From Mycobacteroides immunogenum (GTDB lineage Bacteria > Actinomycetota > Actinomycetes > Mycobacteriales > Mycobacteriaceae): 64,000 nt of DNA. Location: positions 1,178,001 to 1,242,000 of the forward strand of contig NZ_CP011530.1 in NCBI RefSeq assembly GCF_001605725.1. The letters are read 5' to 3'. Numbering within the stretch: position 1 is the stretch's first letter; every line of letters begins with the position of its first letter. A program made the position numbers and the translations under genes. Under the pieces are notes generated by a model, which had not been told where the DNA came from, made no database searches, and saw only the letters and a list, made by a program, of their open reading frames with translations. Shown piece after piece: positions 1-8,286 of this stretch.

Positions 1-735
1 AATAGAACCATCGGCCTGTTCAAGTGGCTGGGTGCGGCTAAATATGATCCGCAGCCGTTGAGGAGCGCACTTGTTGACGTATTCGGCGACAGACTACTTG
101 GAGAAAGTAAGACTCGTTTGGTCATTCCGTCTCTCGATCTTGAAACCGGCCAAGTCCACGTCAAGAAGACAGCACATCACCCACGGTTCGAGCGTGATTA
201 CACCGAGCGTGTCATCGACGTTGCGCTGGCCACGGCAGCAGCGCCAACCTATTTTCCAACACATCGATCCGAGGTTGGTATCCCTCTGATTGACGGCGGT
301 ATGTGGGCCAACAATCCGATGGGAACCGCATCCGTGGAAGCTCTTGGCGTTCTCGACTGGCAGAAAGGCGATGTTCGCCTGCTCAGTGTCGGTTGCACAG
401 AGTCCCCGCTCAGCGTGGCGGCGTACCGCAAATCGCGCCTTGGCCTGAACTACTGGGCTACCCGCCTCATCGACGTCATCATGGCAGGTCAATCGTCGGC
501 CTCGCTTGGAACCGCGCAGCTGCTACTTGGACATGACAACGTCTATCGGGTTTCGCCCGTTGTGGGCAGTGACCGCTTCAAGCTGGACCGTGCACGGGAC
601 ATCGAATCACTGCGAGCTTTGGGAGCATCAGAAGCACGCACTCAGCTGCCGTTAATCCATGAAAAATTCTTCTCCGGGCCGCCACCAGAGCCGTTCATAC
701 CATATCGCAAGCTGGGTCAGGAGGCTGCGCAATGA
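1..735 (+). CDS. capV: CapV-like patatin phospholipase, CBASS effector (5' end outside window)
   Basis: The reading frame is open from base 1, so this is the C-terminal ~244 residues. A patatin-like phospholipase is indicated by the catalytic-Asp motif LIDGGMWANNP (near 286–318) and the preceding block with ALATAAAPTYFP. The GxSxG nucleophile elbow must lie upstream of the window. The stop overlaps the start of the CD-NTase by 4 bp (ATGA), so the two are translationally coupled. In CBASS systems, CapV degrades membrane phospholipid when it binds the cyclic nucleotide made by the partner CD-NTase, killing the infected cell. That role is inferred from family and context. Base composition is less GC-rich than the core genes to the right, which suggests acquisition. 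A plain patatin lipase is possible, but the coupling to a CD-NTase makes the CBASS assignment strong. Confidence 0.85.
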   Translation, partial: NRTIGLFKWLGAAKYDPQPLRSALVDVFGDRLLGESKTRLVIPSLDLETGQVHVKKTAHHPRFERDYTERVIDVALATAAAPTYFPTHRSEVGIPLIDGGMWANNPMGTASVEALGVLDWQKGDVRLLSVGCTESPLSVAAYRKSRLGLNYWATRLIDVIMAGQSSASLGTAQLLLGHDNVYRVSPVVGSDRFKLDRARDIESLRALGASEARTQLPLIHEKFFSGPPPEPFIPYRKLGQEAAQ

Positions 736-2084
736 AATTGATCAAGCACTTCGACGCTTTCCTGGTCAACAAAGTGAATCTCAGCGATGGTCGCATTGCC
801 CAACTTGACAGCCGAGTGACTGCTGTCGGGAACTATCTCTCAAGTGGGAATGACATCATTGCCGAGAACTACTTGGAACTCATCCCGCAGGGGTCATACG
901 CACATCGCACCATCATCAACCCCGTCCAAGTCAATGATGAGTTCGATGCTGACGTCCTTCTCAGCATGGACGAGGTTGACGGTTGGGAAGCCAAGGACTA
1001 TGTCCAAGAGCTCTACACCGTTTTCCGTGCTTCGAGCACCTACCGTGACATGGTCAGTCGACACGACCGATGCGTAAAAGTCGACTATGCCAACGAATTT
1101 CACATCGACGTCGTTCCTTATCTGGAACGCCACAATGAGCACTTCATCACCAACCGAGTCGCAGACACCTACGAGCTGACCAATCCAGAAGGCTTCAACG
1201 AGTGGCTCGATGAGAAGAACAAGATCACCGGTGGCCGTCTCATCAAGATCATCCGGCTACTGAAGTTCGTCCGTGACTACAAGAACACCTTCACTGTGCG
1301 GTCAGTCATTCTGAATATTCTCGTCGGGGAACGTATTAACGATGTACTCGTCATGAACGATGCCGACTACTACAAGGATGTACCAACCGCGCTAAAGAAC
1401 ATTCTGAAAGACCTCAACGACTATCTGCAAGCGAACCCGACTCTGCCGCTGATCAGTGACCCAAGCTGTCCGACCGAGAGTTTCAATCACCGTATCGACC
1501 AGAACCAGTATTCGAACTTCCGAGACAAGATCGCCTTCTATTACGGCAGAGTGGTCGCTGCCTATGATGAGATAGATCTCGAACTCAGCAAGACCAAGTG
1601 GCGCGAAGTTTTTGGCCCACTGTTTGGCACGTATGACACCGCAGCAGTCACCACCAGCAAGAACGCGCACATCGGTCGCGCAGGGATAAGTAACACAGAA
1701 GAGACATTGGAAAGCCGCTGGAAGATACCGACAGTACTCAATCCTACGTACACGGTCAGAATCGGTGCAGTCGTCGAGAAGAAAGACGGCTTCCGGCATT
1801 TCGAATTGCGCAAACACGGCAACGTGGTTGGGCTTGGCCGCACGATCAACTTCAGGATCGCGAGGATTGATGTCCCTACTCCGTACAGTGTATACTGGAA
1901 AGTTCGCAATACGGGTGAAGAGGCAATAAATGCTAATTGCATTAGGGGGCAAGTAGTGCGCGATAGCGGTTCTCGTACATTGCGGGAGCCAACTGCATTC
2001 CGTGGGCAACACTACGTCGAGTGCTACATAGTCAAGGATGGTATCTGCGTTGCGATGGATCGCCAGGGCGTCACGATTAAGTAG
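732..2084 (+). CDS. CBASS CD-NTase (SMODS nucleotidyltransferase with AGS-C sensor domain)
   Basis: This 450-residue protein is a cGAS/DncV-like nucleotidyltransferase that should make a cyclic oligonucleotide second messenger on phage infection. The polymerase-beta-type active site is visible: GS at residues 54–55, the metal-binding pair in FDADVLL (Asp72 and Asp74), and a third acidic residue in HIDVVPYL (Asp126). The C-terminal ~120 residues (from about 330, with a YSVYWKVRNTG-like core) resemble the Adenylyl/Guanylyl and SMODS C-terminal sensor domain (AGS-C). It begins at the ATG overlapping the capV stop. No cap2/cap3 or HORMA/TRIP13 genes follow, so the visible locus has the minimal type I arrangement of effector plus cyclase. 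Genes left of the window cannot be excluded. The cyclic nucleotide product cannot be told from sequence. Confidence 0.88.
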   Translation: MKLIKHFDAFLVNKVNLSDGRIAQLDSRVTAVGNYLSSGNDIIAENYLELIPQGSYAHRTIINPVQVNDEFDADVLLSMDEVDGWEAKDYVQELYTVFRASSTYRDMVSRHDRCVKVDYANEFHIDVVPYLERHNEHFITNRVADTYELTNPEGFNEWLDEKNKITGGRLIKIIRLLKFVRDYKNTFTVRSVILNILVGERINDVLVMNDADYYKDVPTALKNILKDLNDYLQANPTLPLISDPSCPTESFNHRIDQNQYSNFRDKIAFYYGRVVAAYDEIDLELSKTKWREVFGPLFGTYDTAAVTTSKNAHIGRAGISNTEETLESRWKIPTVLNPTYTVRIGAVVEKKDGFRHFELRKHGNVVGLGRTINFRIARIDVPTPYSVYWKVRNTGEEAINANCIRGQVVRDSGSRTLREPTAFRGQHYVECYIVKDGICVAMDRQGVTIK

Positions 2085-2184
2085 AGATCGAGTGTCCCAA
2101 ATCGATTGTCCTGCAATGGATTTTGCGTTATTATTACGGTACGTATCGTCGCCGTAAGCCAGTATGTCCCATATCCTTGTCGTG

Positions 2185-2520
2185 TTAGTCGGCATTTCGA
2201 CCTCGACCATGAGGATCGCGTAAGGCAACGTTCTGCTTCATGAGCGCGCTACGCACTGTCGTCGGGTTGACGCCAAACTTCGTTCCGATCGTGACAAGCG
2301 ATTTGCCATCTCGGTACGGGCTGCCGCCTGCTTAGTGGCCGCGGCGTTGAGTCCTTGGCGGCGCATGGTGGCGTTGTTGGCTCGAAGGAGCTTCAGGACT
2401 GTGCCTTTGGCGATGCCGTAGTCGATGACGAGTTGGTTGGATGAGATGCCCGATTCATAGGCAGCCACCAGCTCATTCACCTGTTCGGCGCCAAGACGGA
2501 AGTGAGCCTGAAGCGTCGCC
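2185..2520 (-). pseudogene. Recombinase-type HTH protein remnant, frameshifted
   Basis: On the minus strand the stretch from about 2520 encodes FRLGAEQVNELVAAYESG followed by a first helix-turn-helix. The frame is then lost near 2330. A different frame continues with YRDGKSLVTIGTKFGVNPTT, a second helix-turn-helix, and a typical RDPHGR tail ending at a stop at 2185–2187. Tandem HTH tails of this kind occur at the C-terminus of mycobacterial serine-recombinase and resolvase-like proteins. No catalytic domain is present, and upstream frames have stops (for example TAG near 2520). It is probably the decayed integrase/recombinase of the island carrying the CBASS genes. Bases 2088–2184 hold nothing recognisable. 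Confidence 0.6.
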
Positions 2521-2641
2521 TAGGGGATCTAGAACGTCGAACTGGACGCGCGTCGATATGGGTAAAGCGTTTCCGCAGGTCAACAAGCCTATCTATGGGG
2601 ATCGCCTTACTTGAGTAGTGTCTCAGGAGGCCCACCAAGGG

Positions 2642-2668
2642 ATCCCCCGGCTTAGCCCGGGGGATTTT
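2642..2668. terminator. Strong GC hairpin, likely bidirectional terminator
   Basis: A perfect 9-bp stem (ATCCCCCGG at 2642–2650 with CCGGGGGAT at 2657–2665) encloses a 6-nt loop and is followed on the plus strand by TTTT. It starts 2–3 nt beyond the stop of the minus-strand membrane-protein gene ending at 2668, and it separates the decayed island from core genes. Confidence 0.7.
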
Positions 2669-2892
2669 CATTTCTGTGGTTCTTCCGTCGACTCGGACTC
2701 ATCGGGTGTCTTGTTGGTGCGGCCGGGGTTGCCGATACGGCGGTTCAGCGCATACACAGGGGCAGCCGCCCGCGCCACCAGTGGCGGAATCGCCTGACGT
2801 GCTCTTCTGGTGTTGAAGAGCCCAGCATTCATGCCGATACCTATGAAGGTCATCGCCACGATCGCCGCTATCCCGACGAACGTTGTCGTCAT
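2668..2892 (-). CDS. Small single-pass membrane protein
   Basis: This 74-residue protein has one N-terminal hydrophobic segment (residues 4–25, VGIAAIVAMTFIGIGMNAG) followed by a basic stretch and a charged, acidic C-terminus (DESESTEEPQK). The ATG at 2890–2892 was chosen because the longer in-frame reading to 3204 is arginine-rich shadow sequence of the AraC gene. It lies 32 bp downstream of the AraC regulator on the same strand. No function is recognised. Confidence 0.6.
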   Translation of the reverse strand: MTTTFVGIAAIVAMTFIGIGMNAGLFNTRRARQAIPPLVARAAAPVYALNRRIGNPGRTNKTPDESESTEEPQK

Positions 2893-2924
2893 ACGCCCCA
2901 CAGTATCGTCAAGCGCCGAGGTAT

Positions 2925-3680
2925 TCAGCTGATGGTTGACGGGGCGATGCCGAACGCCCGGCCGAACGCGTAGGAGAAGGCGGCAGGCGTGGCATATCCC
3001 AGCCGGGCGGCAACCTGGGTCACCGAGTGATGGCGCAGCAGCGGCACCGCCGCCAACAGCCGCGCGCGGACGCGCCATGCGGCCGGGCTCATCGCTACCT
3101 CGTCCCGAAAGCGGCGAGTCAGCGAGCGCTCGCTCGTATTCAGCTGTTGCGCCCACTGGGTGTTGGACACCGACACATCCGGTGCCTCGAGATAGGCGCG
3201 GCACAGCTCGGCGAGATCAGCAGATCGTGGCATCTCGACGTGCAGTGGCAGCGCGGTGAACGACGCCAGCTCGTGGAGCAATAGCGCCGTGAGTGCGGCG
3301 CTGCGGCCCGACTGGTCGTTTTCGATATCTAAATCTGCTGCGGCAGTGAGTAGTTCGTGCATCAGGGAGTTGACATCGACGACCACGCATGAGGCCGGCC
3401 ACCACGGGACGGCCGACGGCTCGATGTAGAGGCTGCCGGTGCGCACCTCCAGCATGCGCACCCGATGACGGGTACGCGCGGGGATCATCACCGCGCGGCG
3501 GGTGGGTACCGTCCAGGTCCCGTCATCGGTGTCCACGATCATGGTGCCGGTAGTTCCGTAGAGGAATTGCGCGCGGCGATGCTCATGCCAGTCGAGTAGC
3601 TGCCCATCGGCGTAGTCGGTGCTGATCGGCAGCACGGCGCTGGGCAGATGGTCGATGTCGGCGAGCGGTACATTCCGCAT
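2925..3680 (-). CDS. AraC-family transcriptional regulator
   Basis: A 251-residue regulator. The N-terminal half is a cupin-like sensing domain (HEHRRAQFLYGTTG near residues 32–45). The C-terminal ~100 residues carry the two helix-turn-helix motifs of AraC/XylS proteins (SNTQWAQQLNTSERSLTRRF, then VTQVAARLGYATPAAFSYAF). It is divergent from the TSUP permease starting at 3763, with a short shared promoter region, so it plausibly controls that transporter. The inducer is unknown. Confidence 0.9.
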   Translation of the reverse strand: MRNVPLADIDHLPSAVLPISTDYADGQLLDWHEHRRAQFLYGTTGTMIVDTDDGTWTVPTRRAVMIPARTRHRVRMLEVRTGSLYIEPSAVPWWPASCVVVDVNSLMHELLTAAADLDIENDQSGRSAALTALLLHELASFTALPLHVEMPRSADLAELCRAYLEAPDVSVSNTQWAQQLNTSERSLTRRFRDEVAMSPAAWRVRARLLAAVPLLRHHSVTQVAARLGYATPAAFSYAFGRAFGIAPSTIS

Positions 3681-3762
3681 CCCGTCAGGATATGGCCGAA
3701 AATCGAATGTATCGAGCTGGCTTTCGATTGTCTACGCGCTGCATGCCGGATGGAATGGTCCC

Positions 3763-4563
3763 GTGGGCGTGCTCGTATTGGTGCTGATCGGAATTCTCAC
3801 CGGCCTCACCACGGTGTTGTTCGGCTTCGGCGGCGGCTTCGTGACCGTGCCGGTGATCGTCTGGGTGGACGGAGCGCTGGGCGCGGCAGCGGCGGAGGTG
3901 GCCGTTGCGACCTCCGCGGTGGTCATGGTGGTCAGTGCGGCCACCGCCACCGCGGCGACGTCGCGGGCCATATTGGCCCACTTGCGGAGTAGCGCGCTAC
4001 TTGTGGTCTTGCTCGGTTGCGGTGGCGCGCTCGGCGCGGGGCTGGCGCGGCTCGCGTCGCCACGGCTCACCACATGGGGTTTCGTGATCTATCTGGTGAT
4101 CACGATCGCGGATGTGTTGCTGCGGCCCGGGTTTCTGCGCCGACCCTCCACGACCGACGTGTCTCCGCGCGAATTCGCCATCCCCGCGGGATTGGGCCTG
4201 CCCATCGGTGCGACTGCCTCTTTTCTGGGCGTGGGCGGCAGCGTGATGACGGTTCCGTTGTTACGCCGGGGTGGCCAGCCCATGAGTGTGGCTACCGCAC
4301 TTGCGAATCCGTTGACCTTGGCCATCAGCGCGCCGGCCCTGGCGGTCTTTTTGACCGGTACGTCGGCGGTGGTGGCGGGTCAGCCGTACTTCGTCGGCGC
4401 GGTGGATTTTCGCTCCGCGGCGGCACTGTTGGCCGGGGCGCTGCCGCTGGTGATGTGGTTGCGACGGCGCCCACCCCGGCTGCCCGATAGCGTGCACGCC
4501 TGGGCCTATGTCGGACTGCTCGTCGTTTCGGCGCTGGCGATGCTCACGGCTGGCGCACGGTGA
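3763..4563 (+). CDS. TSUP (TauE/SafE) family membrane permease
   Basis: About 266 residues with eight or so hydrophobic segments and the glycine-rich repeats typical of TauE/SafE permeases (TTVLFGFGGGFVTVPV near the N-terminus, TASFLGVGGSVMTVPLL in the second half). The family exports or imports sulfonates, sulfite or other organic anions; the substrate here is not deducible. The GTG at 3763 (or 3769) was chosen because it starts just before the first membrane segment and leaves a divergent promoter with the AraC gene. The frame stays open to 3619, but that extension would overlap the AraC coding region. The 3' end overlaps the convergent quinone reductase by 20 bp. Confidence 0.82.
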   Translation: MGVLVLVLIGILTGLTTVLFGFGGGFVTVPVIVWVDGALGAAAAEVAVATSAVVMVVSAATATAATSRAILAHLRSSALLVVLLGCGGALGAGLARLASPRLTTWGFVIYLVITIADVLLRPGFLRRPSTTDVSPREFAIPAGLGLPIGATASFLGVGGSVMTVPLLRRGGQPMSVATALANPLTLAISAPALAVFLTGTSAVVAGQPYFVGAVDFRSAAALLAGALPLVMWLRRRPPRLPDSVHAWAYVGLLVVSALAMLTAGAR

Positions 4564-5536
4564 GCAGGACCTTGCCGACAGTCTCGGATGAGTCCAGCAG
4601 CCGGTGCGCCGTGGCGGCATCGGTAACCGGGATTTCGGCGGAGACGACCGGCACCACCGCTCCCTCGGCGATCAATGGCCACAGACGCTGGCGTAGTTCG
4701 GCGATGATCTCGGCCTTGGAGCCTGGCCCCTGCTCAGGCCTGCGGCGCAGGTTTGTCGCATGCACCGATCCCCGTTTGAACAGCAGCGCACCCAGATTCA
4801 GCTCGGCGGCGGCCCCGCCCTGTAATCCGATGATTGTCAGGTGGCCGTTTTCGGCGAGGGCCTCCACATTCTTGGGTAGGTAACTGCCGCCCATGATGTC
4901 GAGAATAACGTTGGCCCCGGAGTATTCGGCGTTGACCACTGCCGGGAAATCCTGCTCGCGATAGTTGATCAGGGTCTGCGCACCCAGCTCGCGACACCGG
5001 TCCAACTTGAATTGGGTACCCGCCGTCACGGCCACATTCGCGCCCAGTGCGCGGCCTACTTGTATTGCATGCGTGCCTATTCCGCTGCCGCCGCCGTGTA
5101 TCAGCAGTGTCTGTCCGCCGCGCAGGCCGCCCGTCATCACCACGTTCGACCACACCGTAGCGGCGGTTTCCGGCAGCGCTGCCGCCGCGGTGACGCTGAC
5201 GCCCTGGGGGACGGGCAGCACCTGAGTGGCGGCGACGTTCACACGTTCGGCGTATCCACCGCCGGCCATCAGTGCGCATACCGCATCACCTGGTGTCCAG
5301 TCACGAACTCCGGCACCAACTTCGGCAATATAACCGGAGACCTCCAGGCCCGGGATCTCGCTGGCGCCGGGTGGCGGGGGATACAGGCCGAGGCGTTGCA
5401 TCACATCGGCCCGGTTCACTCCCGCCGCCACCACATCGATGGCCACCTCGCCGGGGCCCGGCGAGGGCAGGTCGGGCACCTGAGCCCACTCCATGACTTC
5501 GGGATCACCAAAACCGTTGAGCGTTATCGCGTACAT
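4544..5536 (-). CDS. NAD(P)H quinone oxidoreductase, zinc-independent MDR family
   Basis: A 330-residue medium-chain dehydrogenase/reductase of the quinone oxidoreductase (PIG3/QorA-like) type. The N-terminal GroES-like domain has GEVAIDVVAAGVNRADVMQR. The Rossmann motif GGGSGIGTHAIQVGRALGA lies near residue 150. Residues characteristic of QOR follow, including NYREQDF. The structural-zinc cysteines are absent. It probably reduces quinones or 2-alkenals with NADPH. The start at the ATG at 5534–5536 gives the canonical MYAITLNGFG N-terminus; upstream in-frame sequence is non-coding in character. It is divergent from the DJ-1 family gene. Confidence 0.88.
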   Translation of the reverse strand: MYAITLNGFGDPEVMEWAQVPDLPSPGPGEVAIDVVAAGVNRADVMQRLGLYPPPPGASEIPGLEVSGYIAEVGAGVRDWTPGDAVCALMAGGGYAERVNVAATQVLPVPQGVSVTAAAALPETAATVWSNVVMTGGLRGGQTLLIHGGGSGIGTHAIQVGRALGANVAVTAGTQFKLDRCRELGAQTLINYREQDFPAVVNAEYSGANVILDIMGGSYLPKNVEALAENGHLTIIGLQGGAAAELNLGALLFKRGSVHATNLRRRPEQGPGSKAEIIAELRQRLWPLIAEGAVVPVVSAEIPVTDAATAHRLLDSSETVGKVLLTVRQP

Positions 5537-5648
5537 GCGGATTGTCTCCTCGCGTCGATTGCTCTCATCATCCGCTATATGAGGTGACGAGCAGAGCGCA
5601 TCGCTCCGAACGATGGCGTAAAGCATCCATTGGCGGAATGCTGAGGGT

Positions 5649-6338
5649 ATGACCATGCGCATCCTCAACGTCGTCACCAACGTCGCGCACTATGAGGACC
5701 CGTCGGAGCTGACGGGGTTGTGGCTCTCGGAGCTGACGCATGCTTATCACGTCTTCGCCGAGGCGGGTTATGAACAAAGGATCGTCAGCCCGCATGGCGG
5801 ACTTTCGCCGCTGGAGCCGCGTTCGCTCAAGTTTCCGAATTACGACAAGAGTGCCAAGGCCTGGAAGGCCGACGACGCCAAGATGGCGTTGCTGGCCACG
5901 ACCGCATCACCCGATGAGATCGACTCCGCGGATTTCGACGCGATCTACTTCACCGGAGGCCACGCGGTAATGTACGACTTCCCCGATAACGAAGGGCTGC
6001 AGCGTATCTCGCGTGAGATCTTTGAGCGCGGGGGAATCGTATCGTCGGTATGCCACGGCTACGCGGGGCTGCTCAACACCACGCTGTCCGACGGATCACT
6101 GCTGGTCGCAGGGCGCAAGCTCACCGGATTCTCCTGGTCTGAAGAAGTGCTGGCCCGGGTGGACAAGCTGGTGCCCTACAACGTCGAAGAGGAGATGAAG
6201 AGGCGCGGCGCGCGCTACCAGAAGGGCCTGATCCCCTTCGCTCCGTATGTCGTGGCCGATGGGCGGCTGGTGACGGGCCAAAACCCCGGATCTGCCAAGG
6301 CGACGGCAAAGAAGGTCGTCTCGGTATTGGGCGTCTGA
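5649..6338 (+). CDS. DJ-1/PfpI family (Hsp31-like) protein
   Basis: A 229-residue class I glutamine-amidotransferase-like protein. The nucleophile elbow is IVSSVCHGYAGLL (Cys at about residue 136), and the preceding FTGGHAVMYDFPD is typical of Hsp31/YajL-type glyoxalase III, deglycase or chaperone proteins. It probably handles methylglyoxal or glycated products under stress. It starts with ATG at 5649 (ATG at 5655 is an alternative). It is divergent from the quinone reductase, so the pair may form an electrophile-stress unit (inference). Confidence 0.85.
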   Translation: MTMRILNVVTNVAHYEDPSELTGLWLSELTHAYHVFAEAGYEQRIVSPHGGLSPLEPRSLKFPNYDKSAKAWKADDAKMALLATTASPDEIDSADFDAIYFTGGHAVMYDFPDNEGLQRISREIFERGGIVSSVCHGYAGLLNTTLSDGSLLVAGRKLTGFSWSEEVLARVDKLVPYNVEEEMKRRGARYQKGLIPFAPYVVADGRLVTGQNPGSAKATAKKVVSVLGV

Positions 6339-6344
6339 CGCTGG

Positions 6345-6734
6345 CTACTGCCCCGCGGGGGAGATTTCGATGGCGACGGATGCCCGTTGCCGACGGGTCA
6401 CCCAGACCCCGAATTCACTCAACGGTCCCAGCAACCAATACTTGCGGTTGAGGATCTTGCGCACCCGTGAGCTGTCGGCGAACTCGAGAACGCGGGCAGT
6501 ACCCTCGACCACCGGCGAGCCTGCGGTGAGCCTCCCGCGCACGTCGCACGGCTGCAAGGTCACCGCAGGATTCCGGCGGACGCGCTTGACCTTGTAGGCG
6601 CCGACCTCCGAGAAGAAGTAGAGCTTGCCGGAGTCGGGAGCGATCCACACCGGAATGGACACCGCAGTCCCGTCCTTACGGTAGCTCGTGAATGACACGT
6701 AGTTGGCTCGGCCGACCACATCCCAATCGGTCAT
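6345..6734 (-). CDS. PPOX-class, probable F420-dependent oxidoreductase (Rv2061 type)
   Basis: A 129-residue split-barrel flavin/F420 protein. The N-terminal strand pair has NYVSFTSYRKDGTAVSIPVW, and the cofactor-contacting segment has YKVKRVRRNPAVTLQPCDVRG, the signature of the Rv2061-like PPOX subgroup. The usual partner is F420 or FMN; the substrate is unknown. It is convergent with the DJ-1 gene (6-bp gap) and divergent from the metallo-beta-lactamase-fold hydrolase. Confidence 0.85.
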   Translation of the reverse strand: MTDWDVVGRANYVSFTSYRKDGTAVSIPVWIAPDSGKLYFFSEVGAYKVKRVRRNPAVTLQPCDVRGRLTAGSPVVEGTARVLEFADSSRVRKILNRKYWLLGPLSEFGVWVTRRQRASVAIEISPAGQ

Positions 6735-6840
6735 CGTTGTCTCCCTTGCTTTTTACTTACTCTCCGATTCTGGCGTACGGGACGACCGGCCGCATAGCGG
6801 TGGTGGGGGATGGGCATGTCCGGCACGTAGCGTGATTGAC

Positions 6841-7560
6841 GTGCCATCTCCAGATCTGCAGCAGCTCACCGCATCCTTGTTCCGCCTGCGTATCCCGGGT
6901 GAACGGGCGTATCTGTTGAACTGCTATCTGTGGCAGGGGCCGGACGGCGTGACGCTCATCGACACCGGCTGGCCCGATAGTGCCAAGCTGATCGAACAGG
7001 CACTGCGTCGTCTCGGTAGCAGTCGCGCGGACGTCACGCGGATCGTGCTCACGCACTTTCACGAGGACCACGTGGGGTCGGCCGCCGAGATCGCCGCCTG
7101 GTCGGGGGCCGAGGTAATTGCCGGAGTACCCGACTCGGCCTTTATCAGCGGCGAATGCTACGGGCCGGTGCCCGAATTGACGCCCGGCGAACGGGCCTTG
7201 CGCCCGGAGTTCGTGGAGCCGCCGCACGGACCGGTCTGTCGCGTGGACCGCATGGTCGGGGACGGCGACGTCCTGGGGTTCGCGGGCGGCGCACAAGTCA
7301 TCGCGGTGCCCGGCCACACGCCGGGGAGCATCGCGCTGTACCTGCCCGCAGCCGAGGCGGTGTTGACCGGTGACGCGGTCGCCGAGTTCAACGGGCAGGT
7401 CATCCTCGGTGTCTTCAATATCGATCGCGTGGCCGCCATGAACTCGCTGAGTGGGCTCGCTGCCACCGGCGCCACGATCGCCGGTTTCGGCCACGGTGAG
7501 GCTGTCTTGCGGAACGCCGGTATGCGCATCGCTGCGGCCATCGATCCATTCGGCACGTGA
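6841..7560 (+). CDS. Metallo-beta-lactamase fold hydrolase
   Basis: A 239-residue MBL-fold enzyme with the metal motif THFHEDHVGS (HxHxDH), a second His in VIAVPGHTPGSIALY, an Asp in LTGDAV and a final His in GFGHGE. The GTG at 6841 was preferred to upstream in-frame starts because coding character begins there and 6735–6840 then serves as promoter for the divergent PPOX gene. The substrate is unknown; glyoxalase II-like or lactonase activity is possible. Confidence 0.85.
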   Translation: MPSPDLQQLTASLFRLRIPGERAYLLNCYLWQGPDGVTLIDTGWPDSAKLIEQALRRLGSSRADVTRIVLTHFHEDHVGSAAEIAAWSGAEVIAGVPDSAFISGECYGPVPELTPGERALRPEFVEPPHGPVCRVDRMVGDGDVLGFAGGAQVIAVPGHTPGSIALYLPAAEAVLTGDAVAEFNGQVILGVFNIDRVAAMNSLSGLAATGATIAGFGHGEAVLRNAGMRIAAAIDPFGT

Positions 7561-7610
7561 TCTGTCCCACTTTCCAGCGTGTTCCCAGGTTGACCGTCCA
7601 CACTTCTAAG

Positions 7611-8246
7611 GTGACGCGGAGATGGTGGGCCGGGTTGGGCCTTCTCGCTAGTGCCGTCGTGGCAGGCTGCTCGCAGCCGGTGAGTCCCGCCGCGGAAAAA
7701 CCGCCCGCACCTGAGCTCACCGAATTGAAAATCGATGCCGCTGCGGCGGATTCGCTGTTCGCGGGGCTCGATGAGGTCAAGTCGTTGGGTTTCCCGACGG
7801 CAGACACGACACATACCGATACCGCGCCGGTCTATGGGCCGGCCATCAATCCCGCGGACCCGTGTGGCACGTTGCACGCGACGGCGCAGGGTGATCTGGG
7901 CGATGGTTGGCAGGCATTCCGCCAGCTCAACGTCGCCAGTACGAGCGACGCCCGCCAGACGCTGCATGAGACCGTCGCGATTTTTCCGGACAAGCCCGCC
8001 GCGCAAGCCGAATTCCAGCGGCTGACAGAGGCATTCAACAAGTGCAAGGCGCAGTCGGCCGGTGCGTACTCATTCGGTATGCGTAGCGCGATCACGCTCT
8101 CGTGGTCCGATAACACCGGGGCGACGCGCGTCTACACCACGGGCAACGTGGTGTACGGGGTGACATCCTCGGGTGCGGCCGACAATGCCGAGGTCGCCGG
8201 TCAGGTCGCCAACCAGCTGAAGACAAACATCATCGACCCTGCTTAG
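7611..8246 (+). CDS. Lipoprotein with PknH-like extracellular sensor domain
   Basis: A 211-residue exported lipoprotein. The signal peptide ends in a lipobox (AVVAGC), followed by a proline-rich linker and a C-terminal domain with cysteines in DPCGTLH and FNKCKAQ plus a beta-rich tail, matching the PknH_C-like sensor fold common in mycobacterial lipoproteins. The GTG at 7611 was chosen because it puts the basic TRRWW residues directly ahead of the hydrophobic core; starts at 7557 or 7590 would add an atypical leader. The ligand is unknown. Confidence 0.75.
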   Translation: MTRRWWAGLGLLASAVVAGCSQPVSPAAEKPPAPELTELKIDAAAADSLFAGLDEVKSLGFPTADTTHTDTAPVYGPAINPADPCGTLHATAQGDLGDGWQAFRQLNVASTSDARQTLHETVAIFPDKPAAQAEFQRLTEAFNKCKAQSAGAYSFGMRSAITLSWSDNTGATRVYTTGNVVYGVTSSGAADNAEVAGQVANQLKTNIIDPA

Positions 8247-8286
8247 AACCGCCGGGCCATCGTGCCGGGGCTGCTGTAGATACGCG

